This document shows, in pieces, positions 1-7,754 of a stretch of DNA of 64,000 bases. Each line of letters starts with the position of its first letter. The first letter of the stretch is position 1. The position numbers and the translations under genes are program-made. The DNA comes from Leptospira yanagawae serovar Saopaulo str. Sao Paulo = ATCC 700523 (lineage in GTDB: Bacteria > Spirochaetota > Leptospiria > Leptospirales > Leptospiraceae): NCBI RefSeq assembly GCF_000332475.2, contig NZ_AOGX02000008.1, positions 248,001-312,000 on the forward strand, in the 5' to 3' direction. The notes under the pieces were generated by a model. That model was not told the origin of the DNA. It saw nothing but the letters and a program-made list of their open reading frames with translations, and made no database searches.

Positions 1-45
1 CATTTGTTTACCCCGACATTAACAAAAATATTTTGGAACCATCCC

Positions 46-1845
46 ATGAAAAGTGATAAAAAAATCGCAGTCATTGATTTCGGTGGCCAATACGCACACC
101 TGATCGCTTCCCGGATTCGTCGGTTAGGAGCTTATACAGAAATCCTTTCGAACGAAGAACCACTGTCTCTTTATGAATCCTATGCAGGGATCATCTTATC
201 TGGTGGGCCTAGTAGTGTGTATGAATCAGGAGCCCCTCTCTTACCAAATGGATTTTTTGAAATCGCTGTTCCCATCCTCGGGATTTGTTACGGGCACCAA
301 CTCATGATGAAAACATTAGGTGGAGAAGTGGTTTCCGCCAATACCAAAGAATATGGGCCTGCCATCCTTGAAATTCAAAATCCCAACTCACCCTTATCAC
401 AGACACTTTCTTTGAAAACAAAGGTTTGGATGAGCCATGGAGATGAAGTGGTTCGTTTGCCAAGTGACTTCCAAGTCATTGCAAAGTCGGATCATTGTCG
501 TTATGCGTTCGTTTCCCATCCCTCAAAAAAACTATTTGGAATCCAATTCCACCCAGAAGTGACTCATTCCGAAGAGGGAGAAATTTTACTTAGAAACTTT
601 GTTGAGTTATGCGGGGCATCCAGTTCTTGGAGTATCTCGCAATTCCTAGAAGAGCAGATCCAAACCTTACAAAAAAAAGTACCAGAAGGGAAAAATGTAT
701 TTTTACTTGTATCGGGAGGAGTGGACTCCTCTGTTGCTTACTTACTCCTCGCGAAAGCACTTGGAAAAGACCGAGTGAAAGGTTTACTCGTTGATACAGG
801 GTTTATGCGTAAAAATGAAGTAAAAGACCTGATGGACAACTTACACCATGTGGGTTTTGACCTCACCATTTGGGATGAAAGTGAAGTTTTTTACAAACAC
901 TTACAAAATGAATTTGAACCAGAGAAAAAAAGAAGGATTGTCGGAGACTTGTTTTTGGAAGCGCAAGGTAAGGCTACTACGTCTCTAGGACTAGACGCCG
1001 AACATTGGTTACTTGGTCAAGGAACCATTTACCCAGATACAATTGAGTCTGGTGGAACCAAACATTCCCACAAAATCAAAACCCATCACAACCGAGTGCC
1101 TCAAATCGAGGCATTAATCCGCGAAGGAAAAATTGTCGAACCAATTGCTGATTTGTATAAGGATGAAGTACGAGATTTAGGAAGGAAGTTAGGACTTCCT
1201 GAACGATGGATTGAACGCCATCCTTTCCCAGGTCCTGGGCTTGTTGTACGAATGATTGCAAGTCCGAAAACGAATCCTCCAAAAATTGATTTTAGCATTT
1301 GGAAGGAAAAATTACCAAAAGCGGAAATCCAAATGTTACCCATCCTATCGGTGGGTGTGCAAGGAGACCAAAGGAGTTATGCCCATTGTGCTGTTTTGAA
1401 TGATTTTACTTCCGATTGGAAGGAATTAGATGAATTGTCTGTAGAGATTACCAATACTCGTAAAGAAATCAACCGAGTGGTACTTGCACCTGGGATTCCA
1501 CATTTTGAAAAGGAATTCTTTTATACAAAGTTAACCTTAGATAAAGCCCATGCGGATATCTTAAGGGAAGCAGACGCGATTGTGAATCAGATACTCTATG
1601 ACGAATTGATCCATAACGAAATTTGGCAGATGCCAGTTGTCCTTGTTCCTGTGGGTTTACGTGAAAATTCTTATGGTGTGGTACTGAGACCTGTGGAATC
1701 AACGGAAGCAATGACGGCTAATTTCTACCAAATGAACCGTTCGATTTTAGCAAAGATCACAAAAGAACTTTTGGACCTCCCACAAATTTCTCTTGTGATG
1801 TATGACCTAACTCACAAACCCCCTGGCACCATCGAATGGGAATAG
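46..1845 (+). CDS. guaA: GMP synthase (glutamine-hydrolysing), long form
   Basis: Converts XMP to GMP with ATP and glutamine, the last step of guanine nucleotide synthesis, in the cytoplasm. Residues 1 to about 205 are a class I glutamine amidotransferase with nucleophile Cys81 in GICYGHQ and the FHPEV His/Glu pair near residue 170. The ATP-pyrophosphatase domain follows with P-loop SGGVDSS (about 223-229), then the dimerisation part ending PPGTIEWE. I chose ATG 46 because it gives the usual MKSDKKIAVIDFGG start; an in-frame TTG at 4 would add 14 residues. At 599 aa it is about 75 residues longer than common bacterial GuaA. The extra sequence lies in the dimerisation domain (about 398-505) and carries a SVGVQGDQRSY block like that of eukaryotic GMP synthases as I remember them. 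Function is certain; the subtype is from memory. Confidence 0.97.
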   Translation: MKSDKKIAVIDFGGQYAHLIASRIRRLGAYTEILSNEEPLSLYESYAGIILSGGPSSVYESGAPLLPNGFFEIAVPILGICYGHQLMMKTLGGEVVSANTKEYGPAILEIQNPNSPLSQTLSLKTKVWMSHGDEVVRLPSDFQVIAKSDHCRYAFVSHPSKKLFGIQFHPEVTHSEEGEILLRNFVELCGASSSWSISQFLEEQIQTLQKKVPEGKNVFLLVSGGVDSSVAYLLLAKALGKDRVKGLLVDTGFMRKNEVKDLMDNLHHVGFDLTIWDESEVFYKHLQNEFEPEKKRRIVGDLFLEAQGKATTSLGLDAEHWLLGQGTIYPDTIESGGTKHSHKIKTHHNRVPQIEALIREGKIVEPIADLYKDEVRDLGRKLGLPERWIERHPFPGPGLVVRMIASPKTNPPKIDFSIWKEKLPKAEIQMLPILSVGVQGDQRSYAHCAVLNDFTSDWKELDELSVEITNTRKEINRVVLAPGIPHFEKEFFYTKLTLDKAHADILREADAIVNQILYDELIHNEIWQMPVVLVPVGLRENSYGVVLRPVESTEAMTANFYQMNRSILAKITKELLDLPQISLVMYDLTHKPPGTIEWE

Positions 1846-1886
1846 GGGATTTTCCTTTAAAAGGTCAAAACAAAAAACTGAAATTG

Positions 1887-1910
1887 CCTACTTCCGTTTA
1901 AGGGAGTAGG
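1887..1910. terminator. Hairpin between convergent guaA and the secreted protein
   Basis: CCTACTTCC (1887-1895) pairs with GGGAGTAGG (1902-1910), with one G-T wobble and the loop GTTTAA. It lies 41 bp after the guaA stop and overlaps the stop codon of the minus-strand gene. On the minus strand a T-rich tract follows after about 9 bases; on the plus strand no T run follows. It is a plausible shared terminator, weaker than a canonical one. Confidence 0.4.
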
Positions 1911-2323
1911 ATCCACAAGAGTGCCATTCCACCCATTGTGATTTCGGGAAGGCGTTTTGCAAAAAATCCTTTGTTTTCCTCTTCTGCTTTTGTTTGTTCT
2001 TTGTCGGCTGTAGTACTCGCATCGGCAGTGTTTGATCCTTCCGTTTTTTCCTTCGAGGTAAATAAACCAGAAAAGAATCCAGGTTTTTCTGCTTCTTTTG
2101 GCGTTTCCCATTGGATTGGAAGTGGTGTTACTTCCACAGCATTTTTCTTAAACGCTTGTTTGGTGCCATCACTTGATTCAACCAAAACGTAATTGGCGGT
2201 AGGAGAGGAAGTTTTGACGTTTTCCAATACTTCCTTTGTGGCTTTGACTTTTACGGTGTCTGCAAGTAAGGAATGGAACGAAAATGATAAAATTGTTACA
2301 AAAACAAATCTTTGGAGCATCAT
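1898..2323 (-). CDS. Small secreted protein of unknown function
   Basis: I do not recognise the family. The 141-aa product begins with a Sec signal peptide (hydrophobic VFVTILSFSFHSLLA, probable cleavage near residue 21). A short segment with alternating hydrophobic residues follows (TVKVKATKEVLENVKTS), then a Lys/Glu/Thr/Ala-rich linker (about 85-120) and a hydrophobic C terminus ending GGMALLWILLP, which could act as a membrane anchor. The protein is therefore envelope-located, either periplasmic or inner-membrane-tethered. It may start at either of two adjacent ATG codons (2323 or 2320). It is convergent with guaA and divergent from the tRNA genes. The signal peptide and composition support a real gene; the function is unknown. 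Confidence 0.7.
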   Translation of the reverse strand: MMLQRFVFVTILSFSFHSLLADTVKVKATKEVLENVKTSSPTANYVLVESSDGTKQAFKKNAVEVTPLPIQWETPKEAEKPGFFSGLFTSKEKTEGSNTADASTTADKEQTKAEEENKGFFAKRLPEITMGGMALLWILLP

Positions 2324-2412
2324 AATTGCACTGCACTTTGGAAAAATAAAGCAAGCAATTTCATTTTTGGAAGAAATGTTACAAACCGATGAAAAGTGAA
2401 TTCAGTTTCCAT

Positions 2413-2440
2413 TTGACACCAAGCCTTCCTATTTTAGCCT
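2413..2440 (+). promoter_or_regulatory. Sigma-70-type promoter for the tRNA-Cys/tRNA-Leu pair
   Basis: A perfect -35 box TTGACA (2413-2418) is followed after 16 bp by TAGCCT (2435-2440), which keeps the TA...T of a -10 box. Transcription would begin near 2447, about 10 bases before the first tRNA, which fits a short-leader stable RNA promoter. Confidence 0.6.
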
Positions 2441-2456
2441 ATCCAAAGTCACGATT

Positions 2457-2527
<71 letters not shown>

Positions 2528-2542
2528 AGTCTTACAACATAC

Positions 2543-2626
2543 GCCTGGATGGTGGAACTGGTAGACACACAGGACTTAAAATCCTGTGGGAGTAATCCCG
2601 TGCGGGTTCGATTCCCGCTCCAGGTA
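2543..2626 (+). tRNA. tRNA-Leu (TAA)
   Basis: An 84-nt class II tRNA. The acceptor GCCTGGA pairs with TCCAGGT (one G-T), and the anticodon stem CAGGA/TCCTG encloses CTTAAAA with anticodon TAA, which reads TTA/TTG. The long variable arm is typical of Leu, the T loop is TTCGATT and the discriminator is A. CCA is not encoded. It lies in tandem with tRNA-Cys. Confidence 0.95.
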
Positions 2627-2639
2627 TGAATCGAACGAT

Positions 2640-2781
2640 TGCGAGTCAAAAAAAACGTAGCGACCCATAGAGAGCGTGAAGCGTTTTTTCCGAAGGCAGG
2701 AAGCCTGAGGTGACGAGCAAGACGGGCTGAGATCGAAAGGCCAGGATGGCCGAAGATCGAAGCGATTCCCGCGGACGCTCT
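2640..2781 (+). other. Structured GC-rich non-coding stretch after tRNA-Leu
   Basis: The 274 bp between tRNA-Leu and the end of the ligase gene hold no convincing gene. Several self-complementary pieces are visible: AAAAAACG (2650-2657) with CGTTTTTT (2682-2689); AGAGCGT (2671-2677) with ACGCTCT (2775-2781); and a compact hairpin GGCCA/TGGCC (2739-2751) enclosed by GATC at 2731 and 2755. Base composition is richer in GC than the flanks. It could be the processed 3' part of the tRNA transcript, a terminator region, a small RNA or a dispersed repeat; the sequence does not decide between these. Confidence 0.4.
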
Positions 2782-2855
2782 TTTTCAAACCAAACGCAAA
2801 TCAACATCTCTTTTCTTTTGACCCCGCGGACGCTCTATTTCAAACCAAACGCAAA
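2768..2855. repeat. Two near-identical 33-bp direct repeats
   Basis: Copy 1 is 2768-2800 and copy 2 is 2823-2855. Both begin CCCGCGGACGCTCT and end CAAACCAAACGCAAA, with a single mismatch (T in copy 1, A in copy 2, 15th base). A 22-bp pyrimidine-rich spacer separates them. This is too few copies for a CRISPR array. Confidence 0.85.
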
Positions 2856-2900
2856 CCATCAGTGCTTCACTTCTTGCCTCACATTGCTTTCCTCATCCAT

Positions 2901-4817
2901 TCAATCGCAATTGCCTCGAATCTGTATTCTAGGTAAGTGAGGTGTTTCCGATTTCCAAGTGTACAAAAATCCAAAATCGATAAATTCAGGTGTTGGACTT
3001 TCCCATTCACGGGGGTCCACTTCAATCAGATGGTCTTTCTCTTTGAGCGGGAGGGTGAACCTTTGTACTACCGATTCTGCTTGCACACGGTATTCTTTGT
3101 CTTGGTCAAAACTTTCTCGTTTGCGAATCTCAATCGTAATCGATTGGGGCAATTGGGAACGATACTCTTCGTCCCAAAGGATTGCCAGTCGGATTGGATT
3201 TTGTCTTGGTTTTGCATTGCTCTTAAAATTCATTTCTTTATCCAAACAACCTGAAAGTTTAAAATACAATTCCTTTGTGGAAACCGATAGTGGGATAGGC
3301 GTTTTGGCATTGATAGACATTTGCGAATCAGGGCTTGGAAAATTGTCCTTCGTCCTTGTCCTATGAAGGCTTAAGTCTCTGTTTTCCGTGCGACTCCAAA
3401 GGTAGGTAGTTGTAAGACTCAAACTGATCCAAAAAATGAGTATCCCAAAGCTAATGGGTACAATTCGAAACTGATTGGTCCCAAAACCATCCTTCCTAAA
3501 GAAACCTATCAGATTTTGAGACAATAAAGATAAATCCAATTTTCCTTTCGGCATTATAGCCAAAAGACCCATAAAAGGAAGTAAAACTTCGTCGTCTAAC
3601 AGATAACATTGGAAACTACCGGCTATGAGGATCACAAAAATTCCAAGGTAAAATGAGAAATGGCGTTTGACCCCATCTAGATTTCTTGTAATGGACCATA
3701 AAAATCCAATTGAGAAAAAGAATGCCACGACCCCACCCAAAAGCACTCCATGTAAAAAATCAAAATGTGCATGGGATTTGGGAGTGATCGACAAATCATA
3801 ATACAATTCGGGAATGGAATCGACAATCGGTATGGCAAAATCGATAAAAGATGATTCGTAATTCCCGGAACCGATCCCAAGTCCAAAATGTTCTTTTAGG
3901 ATGGAAAAATTCATTTTGTGGATCCAGATCCTTTGGTTCTCTAACGAACGTTTAGCGAAAACATCATCAATCGCTCTTTGGAATATCCAATTGGTGTGAT
4001 AAAAGAGAATCAATATGGATAAAATGAAAAAAAATCCAACGAGGATCCAAGGGATGAATCTTTTAAAGGATGTTTTCCATTTGTGAATGAGAAGAATCAT
4101 TCCTAATATAAATCCGATCCAAATGGACCTACTTTGGTTTAAAAATAATAATACCAAACCCAAACCAGAAAGGATCAAATTTCCAACTAAGAGAAGAAAA
4201 TGTTTTCTGAAACCCACCTTCCTTTGTAATAGTCGAAACGTTGTTGCAAAGATAGAAGGTAAATAAACTGCCAAAAGACCGCCATAAGTGAGGTGGGTAC
4301 TTTGGAAACCAATTGGTAGGTAAAAAGAAATCCCATGGTACTCGGTGAGAAGATGGGGGAGCCTTTTTCCTTCCACATAACGAAACCCATCCATCACAAA
4401 AGGAGCCAAACGGTAATGTGTTACTAAGGATACCACTCCAGAAAGGATGAGAAACATACCACCTAAGATCACATAAAACTTCAGTTTCTTTTTCTCTGGA
4501 TTGTTTAGGTAGTTTTGGTGCAGTAATAAAAACCCCATCCAAATATCACCAAATTCTGATTTAACGATATTCTGCTTCCAGTGAAAGCTTTCATAATGGA
4601 AAAGAGGTGAGAGTAAAAAACTCAGATACAATCCCACCCAAAAAATGAGTGCCAAAGGAAAACTTGGAAATTTTCTTTTTTGGATCTGGTCTAGGAATAA
4701 AAAGAATAGGGAGAGGCCACCAGAGATTTGGCTAAGACTGATGGAAAAAGGTGAGACAACAAAAAAAACCGCAAGAAAAACAAAGGAAAACGTATGAAAT
4801 GTTTCTTTCCCAATCAT
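2901..4817 (-). CDS. O-antigen ligase/polymerase-like membrane protein (Wzy_C family)
   Basis: A large multi-spanning inner-membrane protein (638 aa) with about ten or more hydrophobic helices in the first 450 residues. The central part has the arrangement of O-antigen ligases: SRSIWIGF near residue 230 (the conserved Arg before a membrane helix), a large outer loop with the motif ENQRIWIHK, and HAHFDFLHGVLLGG near 350. A soluble C-terminal region of about 170 residues follows, probably periplasmic. By family it should join polymer to lipid A-core or polymerise O units; exact acceptor and donor are unknown. ATG 4817 has GGA seven bases upstream; an in-frame TTG at 4829 is possible. It is divergent from a sugar transferase gene, which supports a surface-glycan role. 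Confidence 0.75.
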   Translation of the reverse strand: MIGKETFHTFSFVFLAVFFVVSPFSISLSQISGGLSLFFLFLDQIQKRKFPSFPLALIFWVGLYLSFLLSPLFHYESFHWKQNIVKSEFGDIWMGFLLLHQNYLNNPEKKKLKFYVILGGMFLILSGVVSLVTHYRLAPFVMDGFRYVEGKRLPHLLTEYHGISFYLPIGFQSTHLTYGGLLAVYLPSIFATTFRLLQRKVGFRKHFLLLVGNLILSGLGLVLLFLNQSRSIWIGFILGMILLIHKWKTSFKRFIPWILVGFFFILSILILFYHTNWIFQRAIDDVFAKRSLENQRIWIHKMNFSILKEHFGLGIGSGNYESSFIDFAIPIVDSIPELYYDLSITPKSHAHFDFLHGVLLGGVVAFFFSIGFLWSITRNLDGVKRHFSFYLGIFVILIAGSFQCYLLDDEVLLPFMGLLAIMPKGKLDLSLLSQNLIGFFRKDGFGTNQFRIVPISFGILIFWISLSLTTTYLWSRTENRDLSLHRTRTKDNFPSPDSQMSINAKTPIPLSVSTKELYFKLSGCLDKEMNFKSNAKPRQNPIRLAILWDEEYRSQLPQSITIEIRKRESFDQDKEYRVQAESVVQRFTLPLKEKDHLIEVDPREWESPTPEFIDFGFLYTWKSETPHLPRIQIRGNCD

Positions 4818-4847
4818 ATTTGGTTCCAAGAATAGGTTTTAACTCCT

Positions 4848-5669
4848 ATGGATGGCAAGAGAAAAAGAAAATTGTCGGTGGCCATCATCACCTTCAATGA
4901 AGAGAAAAATATTGGGGATTGTATCCGATCGGTAGAATCCATTGCAGATGAAATCATCGTCCTAGACTCTTTGAGTACAGACCGAACAAAAGAAATTGCT
5001 ACATCCTTTTCCAAGGTTCGTTTTTTTGAAGCGCCATTCCCTGGCCATGTTGAACAAAAAAACAAAGCCATCTCGTTTTGCCAAAATGATTGGATCCTTT
5101 CTCTAGATGCCGATGAAAGAGCAAACGATGTATTGCAACAATCCATCTCTACCTTTTTGGAAGCAGAAGAAGTCAAATGTGATGGGTATAAAATTGCAAG
5201 ACTCACGTTTCATTTAGGTCGTTGGATTCGTTTTAGCGGTTGGTATCCCCAACGGCGTTTCAGGTTGTTCAAAAAAGAAAATGCAAGTTGGATCGGTGAA
5301 AACCCACATGACTTCATTGAACTAAAATCGGGATCCATTGGAAAAGTGATGAGAGGTGATATTTTGCATTATAGCTTTAGTGACTTCAGCCACCAAATCA
5401 CTACCATCAATCAATTTTCTAGTATTGTTGCGTACACTCGTTATGCGAAAGGCGAAAGGTTTTCTTTATTTAAAACGATAGTGAAACCATTTGGAAAATT
5501 TTTGGAGATCTATTTATTTAAATTTGGGTTTTTGGATGGAATCCCTGGACTTTGGATTGCCTTAGCTTCTTCATTTTCTACTTATCTAAAATATGCAAAA
5601 CTTTATGAATTAGACAACTTAAAATTGGAAAGACCTTCCAATATCAGAAAAGACTATGGCAAAAAATAA
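4848..5669 (+). CDS. Family 2 glycosyltransferase, LPS-core type (WaaE/KdtX-like)
   Basis: A GT-A fold sugar transferase of 273 aa. Its N terminus is LSVAIITFNEEKNIGDC, followed by DSLSTDRT (nucleotide binding), a HVEQKNKA helix and the metal-binding LSLDADE around residue 85. The C-terminal third (about 205-260) has a basic amphipathic stretch with FKFGFLDGIPGLWIA, typical of the WaaE-like subgroup that acts at the cytoplasmic face of the inner membrane. It probably adds a sugar to lipid A-core or a related glycan. It diverges from the O-antigen ligase-like gene by only 30 bp and overlaps the next gene by 14 bp, so it heads an operon that runs at least to gmhA. The sugar is not predictable. 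Confidence 0.85.
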   Translation: MDGKRKRKLSVAIITFNEEKNIGDCIRSVESIADEIIVLDSLSTDRTKEIATSFSKVRFFEAPFPGHVEQKNKAISFCQNDWILSLDADERANDVLQQSISTFLEAEEVKCDGYKIARLTFHLGRWIRFSGWYPQRRFRLFKKENASWIGENPHDFIELKSGSIGKVMRGDILHYSFSDFSHQITTINQFSSIVAYTRYAKGERFSLFKTIVKPFGKFLEIYLFKFGFLDGIPGLWIALASSFSTYLKYAKLYELDNLKLERPSNIRKDYGKK

Positions 5670-6429
5670 ATCCCAGTCGAAACCAGGTTTTATAAAAAAA
5701 CTGATTTCTTTTTTCTCCAAGGGCCAAAACAACAAAGAGTTGGATCCATCGAAAAGGAAAAAAGAACCCAAATCCTTTGCCATGGAATGGGCGACCGCTT
5801 CAGAAAACTGGAAAAAAAAACTCCCCACCAAACAAATCTCATCTGGTGTTGTGATTGAAACAAAAAAGTTTCGTTTGACGAAAACAAACGAAAAACTCTT
5901 TCGCATCGAAGGAGAAGATTTTGCAATCATTCTTGTCACGGATAACCATTTGTATAAAAACAAAGATGGCAAATGGGCAGGAGTTTTGTTTGTGGATGAA
6001 GGATTGTTAAATCAAAATCTAAACAAAGAAATTCGAAATTTAGATGATTTTTTAGACTTACAAGCCATACCGAGATCCGATTTATTTTTAGAAACAGACT
6101 CTCCCAAGGAAGACTGGAGGATTGTCCTCGGTTGGGAACGATTTTGGCAAGAACAACTTTTATTACAAATCTCTCCCAATTCTATGGCACTTGTGATGCT
6201 TGCGATTGGCGAAGAGTGCAAAGAGTTTTTTATCAAAGTGGCAACGGAAAGACAAAAACGACTCGTCCGAGATGAATTATTTTATCTGAATTTAGGCAAT
6301 CAAAATGATACCAATCCTCATTCCAAAACCAAAAATCTTTATGGTTTTGGGAACGCCATAAAAGAATTTGGAAATAAGATCAATTTAATACGAGAAAGAA
6401 GAGAAAAGGAAATAGAACATGGAGCATAG
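5656..6429 (+). CDS. Unknown protein with a FliG-like helical segment
   Basis: A 257-aa soluble protein with a Lys-rich N terminus (about 1-45) and no signal peptide. Around residues 165-210 it reads LLLQISPNSMALVMLAIGEE followed by a second charged helix containing ATERQKRLVRDELFYLN. That spacing resembles the FliG middle/armadillo repeat pattern (HPQTIALIL...LP...R..V..RI). The resemblance is only by eye. The gene overlaps the glycosyltransferase upstream by 14 bp and gmhA downstream by 11 bp, so it is translationally coupled to LPS genes rather than to motility genes. Function unknown. Confidence 0.7.
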   Translation: MAKNKSQSKPGFIKKLISFFSKGQNNKELDPSKRKKEPKSFAMEWATASENWKKKLPTKQISSGVVIETKKFRLTKTNEKLFRIEGEDFAIILVTDNHLYKNKDGKWAGVLFVDEGLLNQNLNKEIRNLDDFLDLQAIPRSDLFLETDSPKEDWRIVLGWERFWQEQLLLQISPNSMALVMLAIGEECKEFFIKVATERQKRLVRDELFYLNLGNQNDTNPHSKTKNLYGFGNAIKEFGNKINLIRERREKEIEHGA

Positions 6430-7006
6430 TCAATTAATTCAGTCCCATATCGAAGAATCCATTCGAGTGAAGGAACAACTTCTACTAACTCTTCTTCCAA
6501 ACATTTCACAGGCAGGAAAGATCCTGGTTACATCACTGAAAGCAGATGGAATTTTATACTTTGCTGGGAATGGAGGATCAAGTTGTGATGCTTCACACAT
6601 TGCGGCAGAACTTGTCATTCGTTATAAATCAGGAAATGAAAGGAAAGCCATTCCTGCGATCGCATTGAACAGTGACCAGGCGGTTCTCACTGCATGTTCC
6701 AATGATTATGGATATGAATATTTATTCCAAAGGCAACTCGAAGCCTTTGGCAAACCCAAAGATGTGTTTGTGGGTCTTACCACATCGGGGAATTCCAAAA
6801 ATATCATTTTGGCAGTAGAAGAGGCCAAAAAAAATGGAATGAAGGTAGTATTACTGCTTGGTGGCGACGGTGGCAAATTAAAAGGGAAAGCCGATGTGGA
6901 GATCATTGTCCCATCGAATGTCACAGCAAGGATACAAGAATCCCATATCCTCATTGGACATATACTCTGCAGTATCATCGAAAAGGATTTATTTGGCCTT
7001 GACTGA
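6419..7006 (+). CDS. gmhA: Sedoheptulose-7-phosphate isomerase
   Basis: SIS-domain isomerase of 195 aa, the normal GmhA length. It converts sedoheptulose 7-phosphate to D-glycero-D-manno-heptose 7-phosphate, the first step of ADP-heptose synthesis for the LPS core. Visible family marks are FAGNGGSSCDASHIAAELV (about 49-67), the phosphate-binding TTSGNSKNI (about 121-129) and the C-terminal QESHILIGHILCSIIE with the conserved Gln and His. The later kinase and adenylyltransferase of this pathway (rfaE1, rfaE2) lie at 30.1-31.6 kb. ATG 6419 overlaps the preceding gene. Confidence 0.92.
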   Translation: MEHSQLIQSHIEESIRVKEQLLLTLLPNISQAGKILVTSLKADGILYFAGNGGSSCDASHIAAELVIRYKSGNERKAIPAIALNSDQAVLTACSNDYGYEYLFQRQLEAFGKPKDVFVGLTTSGNSKNIILAVEEAKKNGMKVVLLLGGDGGKLKGKADVEIIVPSNVTARIQESHILIGHILCSIIEKDLFGLD

Positions 7007-7754
7007 GGTGCCCATCATCCAAATTCGAAACGCCACCTTACAAACATTAAATGGTCGTTTCATATGGAAAAACATCAACTTAGAAATTCAAAAAGGCAAC
7101 ATTCATGGGATTATCGGTGAATCAGGTTCGGGAAAGTCTACTTTTGCCATGGCCTGTTTTGGAATTTTACCGGAAGGTACCAAGTTAACTTACGATACAT
7201 TTTCCATACTTGGTTTGGATGTGCTTTCGCACATTGATCAGGCAAAAGAAAAACTTTTTTTAGTCCCACAAAACCCGAACCTAGCGTTCCATCCATACCG
7301 AACCATTGAAAGCCAAATCCTAGATTTTATCAGATTGTCAGGTTTAGGAGACTTTTCTTTGGATCGAATTTTTTCTTACTTCGACCAACTCTATATCCCG
7401 AGGGGGCATTGGAAACAATATGCGAGGAATCTTTCAGGAGGAGAAAAACAAAGGATCCTTCTCATCCTAGCCTTCCTTCGCCACCCGGAAATATTGATTC
7501 TGGATGAACCAACAACGGGTTTGGATGCATTTTCCGAAAAAATTGTCTTGGAAACGGTAGTAAACCTATCAAAATCAGGAATGACCGTTGTTTTTATTAC
7601 CCATGAACTTCGGATCGTCGCAAGTCTTGCATCCCAAGTTACGATAATGAAAGAAGGGGAAGTTGTTGAATCACTTCCAATTTCAAACCAACAATTGGAG
7701 CCAAATTCAGAATATGGAAAACAACTTAAGGAAGCCTCGATTTTATTTTCCTAA
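6993..7754 (+). CDS. Orphan ABC-transporter ATPase, peptide-transporter (Dpp/Opp) type
   Basis: An ABC nucleotide-binding domain of 253 aa. Walker A is GESGSGKST (about 41-49), the Q-loop region is LVPQNP, the signature is LSGGEKQR and Walker B plus D-loop is ILILDEPTTGLDA, followed by a switch His in FITHELR. The arrangement resembles DppD/OppD-class ATPases but lacks their C-terminal oligopeptide domain. No permease or binding-protein gene is adjacent. I prefer TTG 6993 because AGGA ends five bases upstream; TTG 6999 and GTG 7008 are alternatives. It overlaps gmhA, and the next gene starts inside it. Substrate and partner are unknown. Confidence 0.85.
   Translation: MALTEVPIIQIRNATLQTLNGRFIWKNINLEIQKGNIHGIIGESGSGKSTFAMACFGILPEGTKLTYDTFSILGLDVLSHIDQAKEKLFLVPQNPNLAFHPYRTIESQILDFIRLSGLGDFSLDRIFSYFDQLYIPRGHWKQYARNLSGGEKQRILLILAFLRHPEILILDEPTTGLDAFSEKIVLETVVNLSKSGMTVVFITHELRIVASLASQVTIMKEGEVVESLPISNQQLEPNSEYGKQLKEASILFS

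Noticed and set aside
2768..2855. Possible CRISPR array
   Set aside because: Only two repeat copies, a 22-bp low-complexity spacer and no cas genes nearby.
4814..5206. Minus-strand frame opposite the glycosyltransferase start
   Set aside because: No domain or signal; the plus-strand frame has all GT2 motifs.
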